NCBI GenBank assembly: GCA_027489065.1
Contig: JAIYAM010000056.1
Location: 62,001 to 126,000, forward strand
Length of the DNA: 64,000 nucleotides
Direction of reading: 5' to 3'
Origin: Erythrobacteraceae bacterium
Lineage (GTDB): Bacteria; Pseudomonadota; Alphaproteobacteria; Sphingomonadales; Sphingomonadaceae
The number at the start of each line of letters is the position of its first letter. The first letter of the stretch is position 1. Positions 23,971-33,221 of this stretch are shown here, one piece after another. A model generated the notes under the pieces. The model was not told the DNA's origin. It did not search any database and saw nothing but the letters and a program-made list of their open reading frames with translations. The translations under genes and the position numbers were made by a program.

Positions 23971-26154
23971 CTATCCCGTGCGAGGCTCCACCGACCGAAG
24001 CGGCGGATTGAGAGGAAGGGCAGCGACATAGCATTCGATCGCTTCGTCAAGCGGACGGAGCAAAGCGCCGCGATTGCTGGCCAACGGAACATGTGCGGGC
24101 CGGGGCGCGCGCCAGTTCTGGTCTCCATCGGCCGCGATGATGAGCGAAGGATCGAGCCCGGCGGCCAGCGCTATGCGCCTCGCAAAGTCATGCCAGGACA
24201 GGCTGTCATGGTTGGCCAGATGCCAGATGCCTGCCGCCCGGTCGATCACCAGGTCGAGCACTGCGCGCACCAGATCGGGCACGTAGGTCGGTGAGATGAC
24301 ATGCCGGTCCGACGCCACAAAGCGGCGCCTCGACGGTAGCGTCGTGATCACTGCATCGGCGAAATTATGGCAGTCCCCCTCCCAGAAGAAAGCGGCGGTG
24401 CGCGCGATGAGCACCCCGGCCCCCTCGGCCGCCATGGCAGCCAATGCCGCATCGGCGGTCGCCTTGCTGCGGCCGTAAGCGCTGAGCGGCGCGACCGGAT
24501 CGCTTTCGAGATAGGGCGCGCCCTTGCGCCCGTCGAAGACAAGGTCGCTCGAGAAGGCGGTATAGTGAATGCCTTGGTCCGCGCATATCCTGGCAAGTGC
24601 GACACTGCCCGTGCAGTTGGCGGCGTTGCAGTCGGCCTCTTGCGCTTCGGCATCGTCGACCCTGACCCAGCCTGCTGCGTTGATGACCGCCCAGGGCCGA
24701 TAGCGGGCAATTGCCGCCGCCATCGATGCCGGATCGCTAAGGTCAAGCTCGCGCCGCGAGGTCAGCTTGTGCGCAAGGCCGCGTCCGGCACAGGCACCTG
24801 CCAGCGCGCGGCCTAGCGTTCCGCTCGCGCCGGTGATCAGCACCGGCTTTCCGGCGATCTCTGGCGTGGCGTTCGGATCGGGCCGATGTCCGGGCACCGC
24901 CGCAAGCTGCATGCGGTCCTCGCGCCGCCACCAGCCGGGACTGGCGAGCGCCGGGTGCGATGGCGACTTGCCCGCGACCAGTTCGCGCAGCATCGGGACC
25001 ATGGCGGTGTCCCGCGGCGGATCGGACCTTGTGTCGAATACGCCGCATTCATACTCGCCGCCCTCGCAGGTCAGCAAGTGTTCCCACCCGCGTGAGCCGA
25101 GCACATTCCATGCGGTCACGCCCTCTATCGCCAGGCCCTCGTCGGACAGGCGCCGGGCGGTGGCCCAGCCTTCGGCGAACCAGCGCATCTGTTCTTCGCG
25201 GGTGCAGGCATTGTGAAGCTCGGTCACCGCCATGGTCCGGCCATAGCGTGACCAGCATTCGCGCAGCGCCGTCTCAAGGCCGGGGGTCTCGAGGCCGCCG
25301 ACGCGCACCGCCTCTACATCGGCAAAGCGGCCAAGCGGGCTGCCGCCGTGGAAGCTGCGCGGGTAGAGGTCGATGCGATGATCGAGGAAACGGTCGCTCG
25401 TGAGATAGTGGTCGATACCGATGACGTCCGCGGGGCAAGGGGCGGCCGCAAGGGCCTCCAGCCTTTGCTGCAGGCCGAAACGGCACAGCTGCCGCCACAG
25501 CGGATGGCCCGCTGTAACCCGCCCTTCGAGCAGGTCCCAGGTTGCCCAGCGACGCTCGTTGTCAAACTGCGCTTGCACCGCACAGGGCGGTGTGGCGCAG
25601 GTTTTACCGAGGTCCTCGGTCTGGATCAGCCGCGCTGCAGGATTGACCTGGCGGATTTCGGCCATCGCCAGCCTGATGGCGTCGATCTGGTTCAGCAAGG
25701 CGGTCCAGAATGATCTCTCATCGATGCGGTGCGGATACCAGTGGCCGTATAGCGCGGCAAAGCGTGCCGTCGTCAGCGGCTCGTTGACCGGCGTCCAGTC
25801 GCGGACCCACGGAAATTGCTCGGCCACGGCCCGCGCATGGTGCGCCAGCCGCGGCGCAAAGGCCGGGTCAAGAAGATCGGTATCGCCGGGGCCGCTGCCA
25901 TGATGCAGCAGGCCGATGATCGGCCGGACCCCGAGAGTGCGCAATCGATCGAGCCGGGCGGCATGCCAGGACAGATCCCGCGCACCGCTCGCGATCTGTT
26001 CCCACAGAACCGGGTAGCGCAAAGCCGAAATGCCAAGCGCGGCAAAGCGATCGATATCGCCGTCGCGTCTTGAAAAGCCCGACAGATCGGATTGGTCGCA
26101 GTAGCGATCGCCCACCCGATTGATGGTGCATTCGTGGCCCGCCCAAAGTTCCAT
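23971..26154 (-). CDS. Fusion of a GH1-like glycosidase domain and an RmlD-like SDR domain
   Basis: A 727-residue two-domain protein. Residues about 1-385 resemble family 1 glycoside hydrolases, with the acid/base in TPVNEP (E125) and a candidate nucleophile in VTELHNA (E312). Residues about 435-727 resemble dTDP-4-dehydrorhamnose reductase (RmlD): GKPVLITGASGTLGRA, AVINAAGWVRVDDAE, and Y560-x3-K564 in YGRSK. ATG 26154 is preferred because AGGAGG lies 10 bases before it; a TTG 30 bases upstream has no such site. The pairing suggests sugar or polysaccharide remodelling, but the substrate is unknown. Confidence 0.83.
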   Translation of the reverse strand: MELWAGHECTINRVGDRYCDQSDLSGFSRRDGDIDRFAALGISALRYPVLWEQIASGARDLSWHAARLDRLRTLGVRPIIGLLHHGSGPGDTDLLDPAFAPRLAHHARAVAEQFPWVRDWTPVNEPLTTARFAALYGHWYPHRIDERSFWTALLNQIDAIRLAMAEIRQVNPAARLIQTEDLGKTCATPPCAVQAQFDNERRWATWDLLEGRVTAGHPLWRQLCRFGLQQRLEALAAAPCPADVIGIDHYLTSDRFLDHRIDLYPRSFHGGSPLGRFADVEAVRVGGLETPGLETALRECWSRYGRTMAVTELHNACTREEQMRWFAEGWATARRLSDEGLAIEGVTAWNVLGSRGWEHLLTCEGGEYECGVFDTRSDPPRDTAMVPMLRELVAGKSPSHPALASPGWWRREDRMQLAAVPGHRPDPNATPEIAGKPVLITGASGTLGRALAGACAGRGLAHKLTSRRELDLSDPASMAAAIARYRPWAVINAAGWVRVDDAEAQEADCNAANCTGSVALARICADQGIHYTAFSSDLVFDGRKGAPYLESDPVAPLSAYGRSKATADAALAAMAAEGAGVLIARTAAFFWEGDCHNFADAVITTLPSRRRFVASDRHVISPTYVPDLVRAVLDLVIDRAAGIWHLANHDSLSWHDFARRIALAAGLDPSLIIAADGDQNWRAPRPAHVPLASNRGALLRPLDEAIECYVAALPLNPPLRSVEPRTG

Positions 26155-26336
26155 CGGCCCGTATCCTCCTGTCGCCGGTCTCAACCACGTGAAAACGCGC
26201 GCGCGAGATCCGATCTGAAGTCTTCGACCTAGGAGGTCAGCTCGGTGTCAGGGCATTAATCGGATTGGCAACACAGGCCATATTCGGAGCGTTCCCGCTT
26301 TCCCGGAAGCGGCTTCGAAGCCAGATCGCCTCGACG

Positions 26337-27767
26337 CTAAGGTACGGCTTCGGAGGATTCCCAGCCGCCGCCGAGGGCACGGAAGACGCTGACCTGCGCT
26401 TCGGCTCTGGCCCCCGCCGCTTCTGCATAGGCGGCCTCGGCAGCGCGCCACTGGCGCTGGGTTTCGATCAGCCGGAACGCATCATCGCTGCCTGCCTTGA
26501 AGCGCAATTCGGTGAGCCGCGCGGTCTCCCCCGCAGAGTCCGCCGCCTCACGCAGCCGCGCCTCCGCCACAAGCGCGCCCGAGAGGCGGGCGAGCGCCTG
26601 CTCGGTCTCCTGAAGCGCGCCCAGAACTGCCGCATCGAAGCGCGCGAGCGAAGCTTCGGTGTCTGCCCGGGCCGCCCGCACCTGCGCCCTGGCCGCGCCG
26701 TTGAAGGGGAAGTTCCAGCTGATCGCCGGCCCGAAGGAGAAGCCGAAGCTCGCCGCGGAGCCGAGATCACCGGGCCGCGCTGCGCCGAGCGAAGGGGTGC
26801 CGAAAAGGCGGATCTGCGGATAGAGCGCCGCCACGGCGACGCCGACACGCTCGGTGTCGCGGGCCAGCTGGCGCTCGGCGACGCGGATATCCGGGCGGCG
26901 GGCGAGGAGCGCCTGGCCGTCGCCGACCGGCAGGGGCGCGGCGAGCACCGGGACAGCGGCACAGGCGGCAGCGTCCTTGGATATGTCCTCGGGCGGGTCC
27001 CCGGTGAGAAAGGCGAGCGCATAAAGCGATGCGCGCCGCTCGGCGACGAGCTGCGGTAGCGCCGCCTCCGCCTGTGCCAGCTGGGTGCGCGCGGAGGCAA
27101 GATCGCGGCGGTCGGTATAGCCTGCCCGGGTCGTGGTATCGACGAGGCTCAGCGAGCGGCGGGCGAGCGCGGCGGTCTCCTCGGCGGTCCGCACCCGCAC
27201 CGCGAGCGAGCAGCCTTGCGAATAGGTCTGCGCGACCTCGGCGGCGACCGCGACGCGCGCGGCATCGACCTGTGCGCGGGCGGCCTGCTCGTCGGCGATC
27301 GCGGCGCGCACGGCGCGGCTCACCCCGCCGAACAGGTCGACCTCGTAGCTCGCGTCGATCCCGGTGGTGAAGAAGTCGGTGGTGACGACAGGGACATTGC
27401 CGATGGCGTTGAACACCTGTCCGCCGAAGCGCTGGCGCACATATTGCGCGTTGAGCGTGGTCGAAGGCAGACGTCCGGCGCGGGCCTCCGAGGTCAGGGC
27501 ACGTGCGCGCTGGAGGTTGGCGGCAGCGACGCGCAAGTCGGTGTTGCGTTCGAGCGCACGGGTCACGAGACCGTCGAGCACCGGGTCACCGAACAGCCGC
27601 CACCATTGGGCCGGGAGCGGAGTGGGCGCGGTGGCGAGCGCATCGGCCTCGGTCAGGCGCGGCGCCGGACCACCGGGCGAGGGCGGGACGGCATAGTCGG
27701 GGCCGACCGCGCAAGACGCCAAGACCAGCGCAGCAGCGAGCGGGAGGAGGGCGCGCGCGCCGATCAT
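26337..27767 (-). CDS. RND efflux outer membrane lipoprotein (NodT/OprM family)
   Basis: The outer membrane channel of a tripartite efflux pump, 476 residues. A signal peptide ends in the lipobox LASC, followed by VGPDYAVPP, typical of NodT/OprM. Two repeated OEP halves with long helices follow (RALTSEARAGRLPS; LEQTEQALARL-type). Its start overlaps the pump gene stop by 4 bases. It is last in the order adaptor-pump-channel. Confidence 0.93.
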   Translation of the reverse strand: MIGARALLPLAAALVLASCAVGPDYAVPPSPGGPAPRLTEADALATAPTPLPAQWWRLFGDPVLDGLVTRALERNTDLRVAAANLQRARALTSEARAGRLPSTTLNAQYVRQRFGGQVFNAIGNVPVVTTDFFTTGIDASYEVDLFGGVSRAVRAAIADEQAARAQVDAARVAVAAEVAQTYSQGCSLAVRVRTAEETAALARRSLSLVDTTTRAGYTDRRDLASARTQLAQAEAALPQLVAERRASLYALAFLTGDPPEDISKDAAACAAVPVLAAPLPVGDGQALLARRPDIRVAERQLARDTERVGVAVAALYPQIRLFGTPSLGAARPGDLGSAASFGFSFGPAISWNFPFNGAARAQVRAARADTEASLARFDAAVLGALQETEQALARLSGALVAEARLREAADSAGETARLTELRFKAGSDDAFRLIETQRQWRAAEAAYAEAAGARAEAQVSVFRALGGGWESSEAVP

Positions 27768-30700
27768 GCCCCGGCCTCCGGCTGCGGCTCGGCATCGGGC
27801 GGCGGAAGCGGTTCCTCCGCCTTGCGGCGATTGATGCGCGCTGCGACCTTGTCGCCGAACATCCGTGCGATGACGTAGAAGGTGGGGGTGAAGATCAGCC
27901 CGAAGATGGTCACACCCAGCATCCCGAAGAACACCGCCACGCCCAGCGCCTGGCGCATCTCCGAGCCGGGTCCGTTGCCGAGCACCAGCGGCAGCACGCC
28001 GAGGATGAAGGCGATCGAGGTCATCAGGATCGGGCGGAGGCGCAGCTTGGCCGCTTCCTGCGCCGCCTCGCGCAGCGCCATGCCGTTATGCTCGTTCTGG
28101 CGCGCGAATTCGACGATCAGGATCGCGTTCTTCGCGGCGAGCCCGATCAGCACCACGAGCCCGATCTGGGTGAGGATGTTGTTGTCGAGCCGCATGACGT
28201 TCACGCCCAGCAGCGCCGCCAGCAGGCACATCGGCACGATCAGGATCACCGCCAACGGCAGCACGAGGCTTTCGTACTGCGCGGCAAGCAGCAGGAACAC
28301 GAAGACCACCGCCAGCCCGAAGGCGATCGTGCCGGTGTTGCCGGCCTGCTTCTGCTCGAAGGCGAGCTCGGTCCAGTCGAAGGCGAAGCCCTGCGGCAGG
28401 GTCTCGTCGGCGAGCTTTTCCATCGTCGTCAGCGACTGGCCCGAGGAGAAGCCGGGCAGCGTGTTGCCCTGCAATTCGGCCGCCGGATAGAGGTTGTAGC
28501 GCACCACGCGGTAAGGCCCGCCTTCGTTGCGGATCGTCAGGAACGCGCCCAGCGGCACCATCGCCCCGCTGTCCGATCGCACCCGCAGGCGCAGGATGTC
28601 AGACGCGCTCTCGCGGAACGGGGCGTCAGCCTGCGCCGTCACACGGAAGGTGCGGCCCAGCAGGTTGAAGTCGTTGACATAGCTCGAGCCGAGATAGGTC
28701 GCGAGCGTCGTGAAGACGTTCTCGAGCGGGACCCCCAGTTGCTCGGCGCGCTCGCGGTCAATGTCTGCAAATAGGCGCGGGGTGCGGGTGTTGAAGGTGG
28801 TGAAGGCCCCGCCGACGCCCGGCGCCTGGTTGGCCTTGGCCATCATCGTGAAGGCGACCGTCTCCAGCGCCTGATAGCCCGCGCCGCCGCGGTCCTCGAT
28901 CATCATCTTGAAGCCCCCGCCGGTGCCGATCCCGGAGACGGGCGGCGGCGGGATGACGAAGATCGTGCCTGCGGTGATCACCTGAAGCGCACCGTTCAGC
29001 TCGCCGAGCAACTGGTTGGCTCCGGCGCGCTGGTCCTTTGGCTTCAGCGAGATGAACATGGCGGCCGCGTTGGGCGCGTTGGTGAAGGTCGCTCCGTCGA
29101 AACCGCCGAAAGCCACGGTACTGGCGGTCGCCGGGTTGGCGAGCGCGATTTTCTGGGCCTGCTCCAGCGCCTCGGTGGTGCGCTCCAGCGAGGTGCCGGG
29201 CGGCATCTGGAGCACGGCGATGAGGTAGCCCTGGTCTTGCGCCGGGATGAAGCCGGACGGGGTTTCGGCAAAGCGCCACATGGTAAGGCCGATCAGCGCG
29301 GCATAGGCGATGCCGATGATCGCCAGCATCCGCACTGCCTTGGCCGTGAACCGGCCATAGCGTTCGGACAGTCTGGTGAAGCCGCGGTTGAAGCCGCGCG
29401 CGAACCGCGTTCCCCAGCCGCGCCAGCCCGCGCGCGGCGGCGTGTCCTCGTGCGCCTTGGGCTTCAGCAGCAGCGCGGCAAGCGCCGGCGAGAGGGTCAG
29501 CGAGACGAAGGCGGATATCGCCGTCGCGCTCATGATCGTCAGGGCGAACTGGCGATAGAATTGCCCCGAGATGCCAGGGATGAAGCTGGTCGGCAGGAAC
29601 ACCCCTATCAGCACCAGTGCGATCGCGATCAGTGCGCCAGAGACCTCGTCCATCGTCTTGTGGGCTGCCTCGCGCGGGGAGAGGCCTTCTTCCTCCATCA
29701 CGCGCTCGACATTCTCGACCACCACGATCGCGTCGTCGACGACGATCCCGATTGCGAGCACCAGACCGAACAGCGAGAGGTTGTTGAGGCTGAAGCCGAA
29801 TGCCGCGAGGAACGCGAAGCTTCCGATCAGCGAGACGGGAATGGCGATGATCGGCACCAATGCCGCCCGCCAGCTCTGGAGGAACACCAGCACCACCAGC
29901 GCGACCAGCATGATCGCCTCAAGCAGCGTGTCTTCGACCGCCGCGATCGAGGCTTCGATATAGGTCGTGGGCGCATAGGGGATCGCGTATTCGAGCCCCG
30001 GGGGGAAGTCCTGCTTGGCCGCATCGAGCTCGGCGCGCACGGCGGCGGCGGTCGCGAGCGCGTTCGATCCCGGGAGCTGCGAAACCACCACGGCGACGGT
30101 CGGCTGGCCCGAATTGAAGGCGTTGACGCTGTAGTCCTGCGCCCCGAGCTCGATCCGCGCCACGTCGCGCAGGCGGATCAGCCGGCCATCCTCGAAGCGC
30201 TTGACGATGATCTCGCCGAACTGTTCGGTGGTGACGAGCCGCCCTTCGGTCTGGATGTTGAGCTGGAAGGCGGTGCCGCCGGTGTTGTAGGGCGGCTGGC
30301 CGATCGCCCCGGCGGCGACCTGCACGTTCTGCGCGCGAACCGCGGAGACGATCTCGGACGCATCGAGACCGAGCACGGTCGCCCGGTCGGGATCGATCCA
30401 CACCCGCATCGAATAATCACGCCCGCCGAAGATGCGCACCGAACCCACGCCCTCGACGCGGCTCAGCCGGTCGACCAGCTGGAGCGTCGCGTAGTTGGAC
30501 AGGTATTGCTGGTTGTAGCGGTTGTCGGGCGAGACCAGCGTGGCGACCATCAGGAGGTCGGGCGAGTTCTTGCGCACTGTCACGCCCAGTCGCCGCACGT
30601 CCTCCGGCAGACGCGGTTCGGCGGTGGAGACGCGGTTCTGGACCAGCACCTGCGCCTGATCGACATCCGTGCCTTGCGCAAAGGTCACAGTGATCGACAC

Positions 30701-30967
30701 GTTGCCGTCTCCGGTCGAAGATGAGGACATGTAGAGCATGTCCTCGACCCCGTTGATCTGTTCCTCGAGCGGCGCGGCGACGGTCTCCGCGAGCGTCTCG
30801 GCCGAAGCGCCGGGGAAGCTTGCCGAGACCACCACGGTGGGCGGGGCGATCTCGGGATATTGCGCAACCGGCAGCGTCGGATAGGCGATCGCGCCGACGA
30901 TCACGATGAGGATCGAAAGGACCGCCGCGAAGATCGGGCGGTTGATGAAGAAGTGCGGGAAGGTCAT
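27764..30967 (-). CDS. RND efflux pump, HAE1 family (MexF/AcrB-like)
   Basis: The inner membrane proton-driven transporter, 1067 residues, the normal length. It begins FPHFFINRPIFAAVLSILI and has twelve membrane helices in two halves with large periplasmic loops. The proton-relay acidic pair is in GIVVDDAIVVVENV. The sequence is closest in pattern to MexF/OqxB (QNVQVAAG, DPDRATVLGL). It likely exports lipophilic drugs or solvents together with the genes on either side. No regulator gene is adjacent. Confidence 0.94.
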   Translation of the reverse strand: MTFPHFFINRPIFAAVLSILIVIVGAIAYPTLPVAQYPEIAPPTVVVSASFPGASAETLAETVAAPLEEQINGVEDMLYMSSSSTGDGNVSITVTFAQGTDVDQAQVLVQNRVSTAEPRLPEDVRRLGVTVRKNSPDLLMVATLVSPDNRYNQQYLSNYATLQLVDRLSRVEGVGSVRIFGGRDYSMRVWIDPDRATVLGLDASEIVSAVRAQNVQVAAGAIGQPPYNTGGTAFQLNIQTEGRLVTTEQFGEIIVKRFEDGRLIRLRDVARIELGAQDYSVNAFNSGQPTVAVVVSQLPGSNALATAAAVRAELDAAKQDFPPGLEYAIPYAPTTYIEASIAAVEDTLLEAIMLVALVVLVFLQSWRAALVPIIAIPVSLIGSFAFLAAFGFSLNNLSLFGLVLAIGIVVDDAIVVVENVERVMEEEGLSPREAAHKTMDEVSGALIAIALVLIGVFLPTSFIPGISGQFYRQFALTIMSATAISAFVSLTLSPALAALLLKPKAHEDTPPRAGWRGWGTRFARGFNRGFTRLSERYGRFTAKAVRMLAIIGIAYAALIGLTMWRFAETPSGFIPAQDQGYLIAVLQMPPGTSLERTTEALEQAQKIALANPATASTVAFGGFDGATFTNAPNAAAMFISLKPKDQRAGANQLLGELNGALQVITAGTIFVIPPPPVSGIGTGGGFKMMIEDRGGAGYQALETVAFTMMAKANQAPGVGGAFTTFNTRTPRLFADIDRERAEQLGVPLENVFTTLATYLGSSYVNDFNLLGRTFRVTAQADAPFRESASDILRLRVRSDSGAMVPLGAFLTIRNEGGPYRVVRYNLYPAAELQGNTLPGFSSGQSLTTMEKLADETLPQGFAFDWTELAFEQKQAGNTGTIAFGLAVVFVFLLLAAQYESLVLPLAVILIVPMCLLAALLGVNVMRLDNNILTQIGLVVLIGLAAKNAILIVEFARQNEHNGMALREAAQEAAKLRLRPILMTSIAFILGVLPLVLGNGPGSEMRQALGVAVFFGMLGVTIFGLIFTPTFYVIARMFGDKVAARINRRKAEEPLPPPDAEPQPEAGA

Positions 30968-30982
30968 GGGCCGGCCCTCCCG

Positions 30983-32176
30983 TTACTGCGACTTGGCTTC
31001 GGCAGGTGGCGGCGCGGAGACCGGCAGCGCGACGGGCGCAGCGTTCTTGGCGCGCGGCTTGATCGCGCCTTGCTTGGGCGTCACCACAGCGCCGGGCTGG
31101 AGCCGGGCAAGTCCGTCGAGGACCACCTTGTCGCCCGGCTTGAGCCCGCTCCTGATGACCCGCAGCCCTTCGACCATCGGGCCCAATTCGACATTGCGCA
31201 TCTCGGCCTTGTTGTCCTTGCCCAGCACGAACACCGCACGCCGGGTCTGGTCGGTGATCACCGCCTCGTCGGGCACCAGCAGGCCCTTGTAGGCGCCCGA
31301 ACCGAGCAGCCGCGCGCGGCCGAACAGGCCGGGGACCAGAAAACCGTCGGGATTGCTGACCTCGGCGCGCGCCCTGATCGTGCCCGAGCGCGGGTCGAGC
31401 GCGTTGTCGACGAACACCATCCGACCGCGCCAGCGATAGCCTTCCTCATCCGCGAGCTGAATTTCGACCGGGTTGGGGGCATAGCGCGATGACTTGCGCT
31501 CGCCGCTCGCATCCTGGCGGATATACTTGAGATAGAAGCTCTCCGCCCCGTCGAAGGTGAACCAGATCGGATCGACCGAGACGACGCGGGTGAGCACGGT
31601 CTGTCCGGCGGTGACGTAATCGCCCAATGAGGCGCGGCGGTCGGAGACGCGGCCCGCAACCGGCGCGCGGACCTGCGTGAAGGAGAGGTCGAGACGCCGC
31701 GCTTCCGCAGTCGCCCGCGCACCCGCCAGCGCCGCGTCGGCGGCACGGGCGACGGCGCGCTTCTGCTCGAAGAGCTCCTTGCTGATCGCTTGCTCGGGCA
31801 GCAGCGTCTCGGCGCGGGCGAGTTCGCTGCGGGCCACTGCGGCATTGGCGCGGGCGCGGGCAACCTCGGCTTCGGCCTGCGCGAGCGCGGCGCGGAACGG
31901 GCGGGGGTCGATTTCGTAGAGCACCTGGCCCTTGCCGACGGCCAGCCCCTCGCGGAAGGCGATGCGGGTCACATTGCCCGACACCCGCGGCAACACCTCG
32001 ACATCGTCGACCGCCTCGAAGCGGCCGACATAATCGTCCCAGTCGGTGATGCTGCGTTCGAGGGGCGTTGCGACGGCCACCTGAGGCGGCGGCGGCGGGG
32101 GCGGGGTCGGCTGCGAGCAGGCTGCACTCGCCAGCAAGGCGGCCGCAGCGAGGAGGTTTGCCGGTTTCATTGTCAT
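30983..32176 (-). CDS. RND efflux periplasmic adaptor (MexE/AcrA-like)
   Basis: A 397-residue lipoprotein adaptor: the signal peptide ends in lipobox SAAC, then a Pro run. The lipoyl halves (VEVLPRVSGNVTRIAF and TQVRAPVAGRVSDRR) flank an alpha-helical hairpin rich in Ala and Glu (ALAQAEAEVARARANA). A beta-barrel and membrane-proximal domain follow. ATG 32176 was chosen; the frame beyond lacks signal features. It is the first gene of the efflux operon, 15 bases before the pump. Confidence 0.92.
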   Translation of the reverse strand: MTMKPANLLAAAALLASAACSQPTPPPPPPPQVAVATPLERSITDWDDYVGRFEAVDDVEVLPRVSGNVTRIAFREGLAVGKGQVLYEIDPRPFRAALAQAEAEVARARANAAVARSELARAETLLPEQAISKELFEQKRAVARAADAALAGARATAEARRLDLSFTQVRAPVAGRVSDRRASLGDYVTAGQTVLTRVVSVDPIWFTFDGAESFYLKYIRQDASGERKSSRYAPNPVEIQLADEEGYRWRGRMVFVDNALDPRSGTIRARAEVSNPDGFLVPGLFGRARLLGSGAYKGLLVPDEAVITDQTRRAVFVLGKDNKAEMRNVELGPMVEGLRVIRSGLKPGDKVVLDGLARLQPGAVVTPKQGAIKPRAKNAAPVALPVSAPPPAEAKSQ

Positions 32177-32965
32177 TGCCCCTGTTGCACGGTCGCTGGG
32201 CCGGTTATCCGTCGCTGCGAGCGTCGCGACCTTTTCGCTGCGCGATCGGCCGTGCCGGAAGCCACGACACCTCAGAGCAGCAATGCGGGCGCGGCGAAGA
32301 AGCTCCGCATGCCGGGATTTTCGGAATGATGATTGGCCGGATGGGGCCGCTTCGACCTGGCCGCTAGCGGGAGAGAGAAGGGCAATAACGGTGCGCTGAC
32401 CCATGCGCGGGATCCTTTGTTCAACCTAATGATCCCGAACAACCGCGGTGCCCAGCCGCGTCTGCCAAATCGTGCTATACACCTTCAAATTTGATTGAAA
32501 ACAAATTGAACTTCGCGGTCAGAAACCTGTCGTTTTTGGCCTCGCCTACCGAATCGCCCCTCCATTTCCGAACAATCGAGTTTCAGGAAAAATGTAGTTT
32601 CCCTCACAGGGCCGGGCACAGCGCGAGGGCTCATCTCCAGGGCCGGGGCGGTTCAAAGCCATCCCCGCCGGGCCAGAGAGGGCGCATTCGGGGCGAAGTT
32701 CGGGCAACCTCGTCGCCGTGCCTTCCTTCCTGCGCAAGCAACCCGCGAGCTTGGGCCTCCGCGCGGATGGCCTTGAAGCTTCGGAATAAGCCAACGCGTC
32801 GCCTTGATCCGAGGGACGAGACATCGACCACCGTGTCGCAACTGTGTTGCACGGGTCGCCGAAATTAATCGGTCATCGGCGGACTCGCAGGAAACTCGCG
32901 ACAACGCGACAACGCGCCTTCGACACCCCCGTCAGGGGTGAGATACTGGCAAAGCTATGGAAAAT
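32177..32965. other. Non-coding stretch between the efflux operon and tRNA-Gln
   Basis: About 790 bases without a convincing gene. Short frames on both strands lack ribosome sites and family features. It holds the efflux promoter region at one end, a short AT-rich segment near 32478-32520, and a small hairpin at 32924-32940 (CACCCC/GGGGTG) that may end the tRNA transcript. Confidence 0.5.
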
Positions 32966-33039
32966 TGGATGCCCCGCAAGGATTCGAACCTTGATTGACG
33001 GAGTCAGAGTCCGCTCTCTTACCATTAGAGGACGGGGCA
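32966..33039 (-). tRNA. tRNA-Gln (CTG)
   Basis: The minus strand folds as a cloverleaf: acceptor TGCCCCG pairs with CGGGGCA, the D-arm has CTAATGGTAAGAG, the anticodon loop is CTCTGAC with anticodon CTG, and the T-arm carries GGTTCGAATCC. CCA is encoded. The discriminator base reads T, which is unusual for glutamine tRNAs. Confidence 0.92.
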
Positions 33040-33221
33040 TTGGCCTGCCGCGGGAATCGTCCGGCGGCGTCAGCGAGCGCGGTCACTAGTTTTGCGTGGG
33101 CGCAAGGTCAAGCACTGACGTTGCGGGGCGTGCTTGCACGGAGGGGATGCTTGCGTTAGCTTGGCCCCAAGTGCCGCTCGTGGGGAGGCCCCGCGCGCGG
33201 TGATATGAAAGCGTTACGATC

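Noticed and set aside
26178..26196. parS-like CACGTGAAAAC upstream of the GH1 fusion
   Set aside because: Only the right half matches the consensus, about 10 of 16 bases.
26270..26295. Minus-strand GGAAC-N17-TGTT as an EcfG promoter for the GH1 fusion
   Set aside because: The -10 has a mismatch and such near matches occur often by chance; there is no second line of evidence.
32546..32904. Overlapping minus-strand frames of 60-90 codons before tRNA-Gln
   Set aside because: No ribosome site, no family features and composition typical of non-coding GC-rich DNA.
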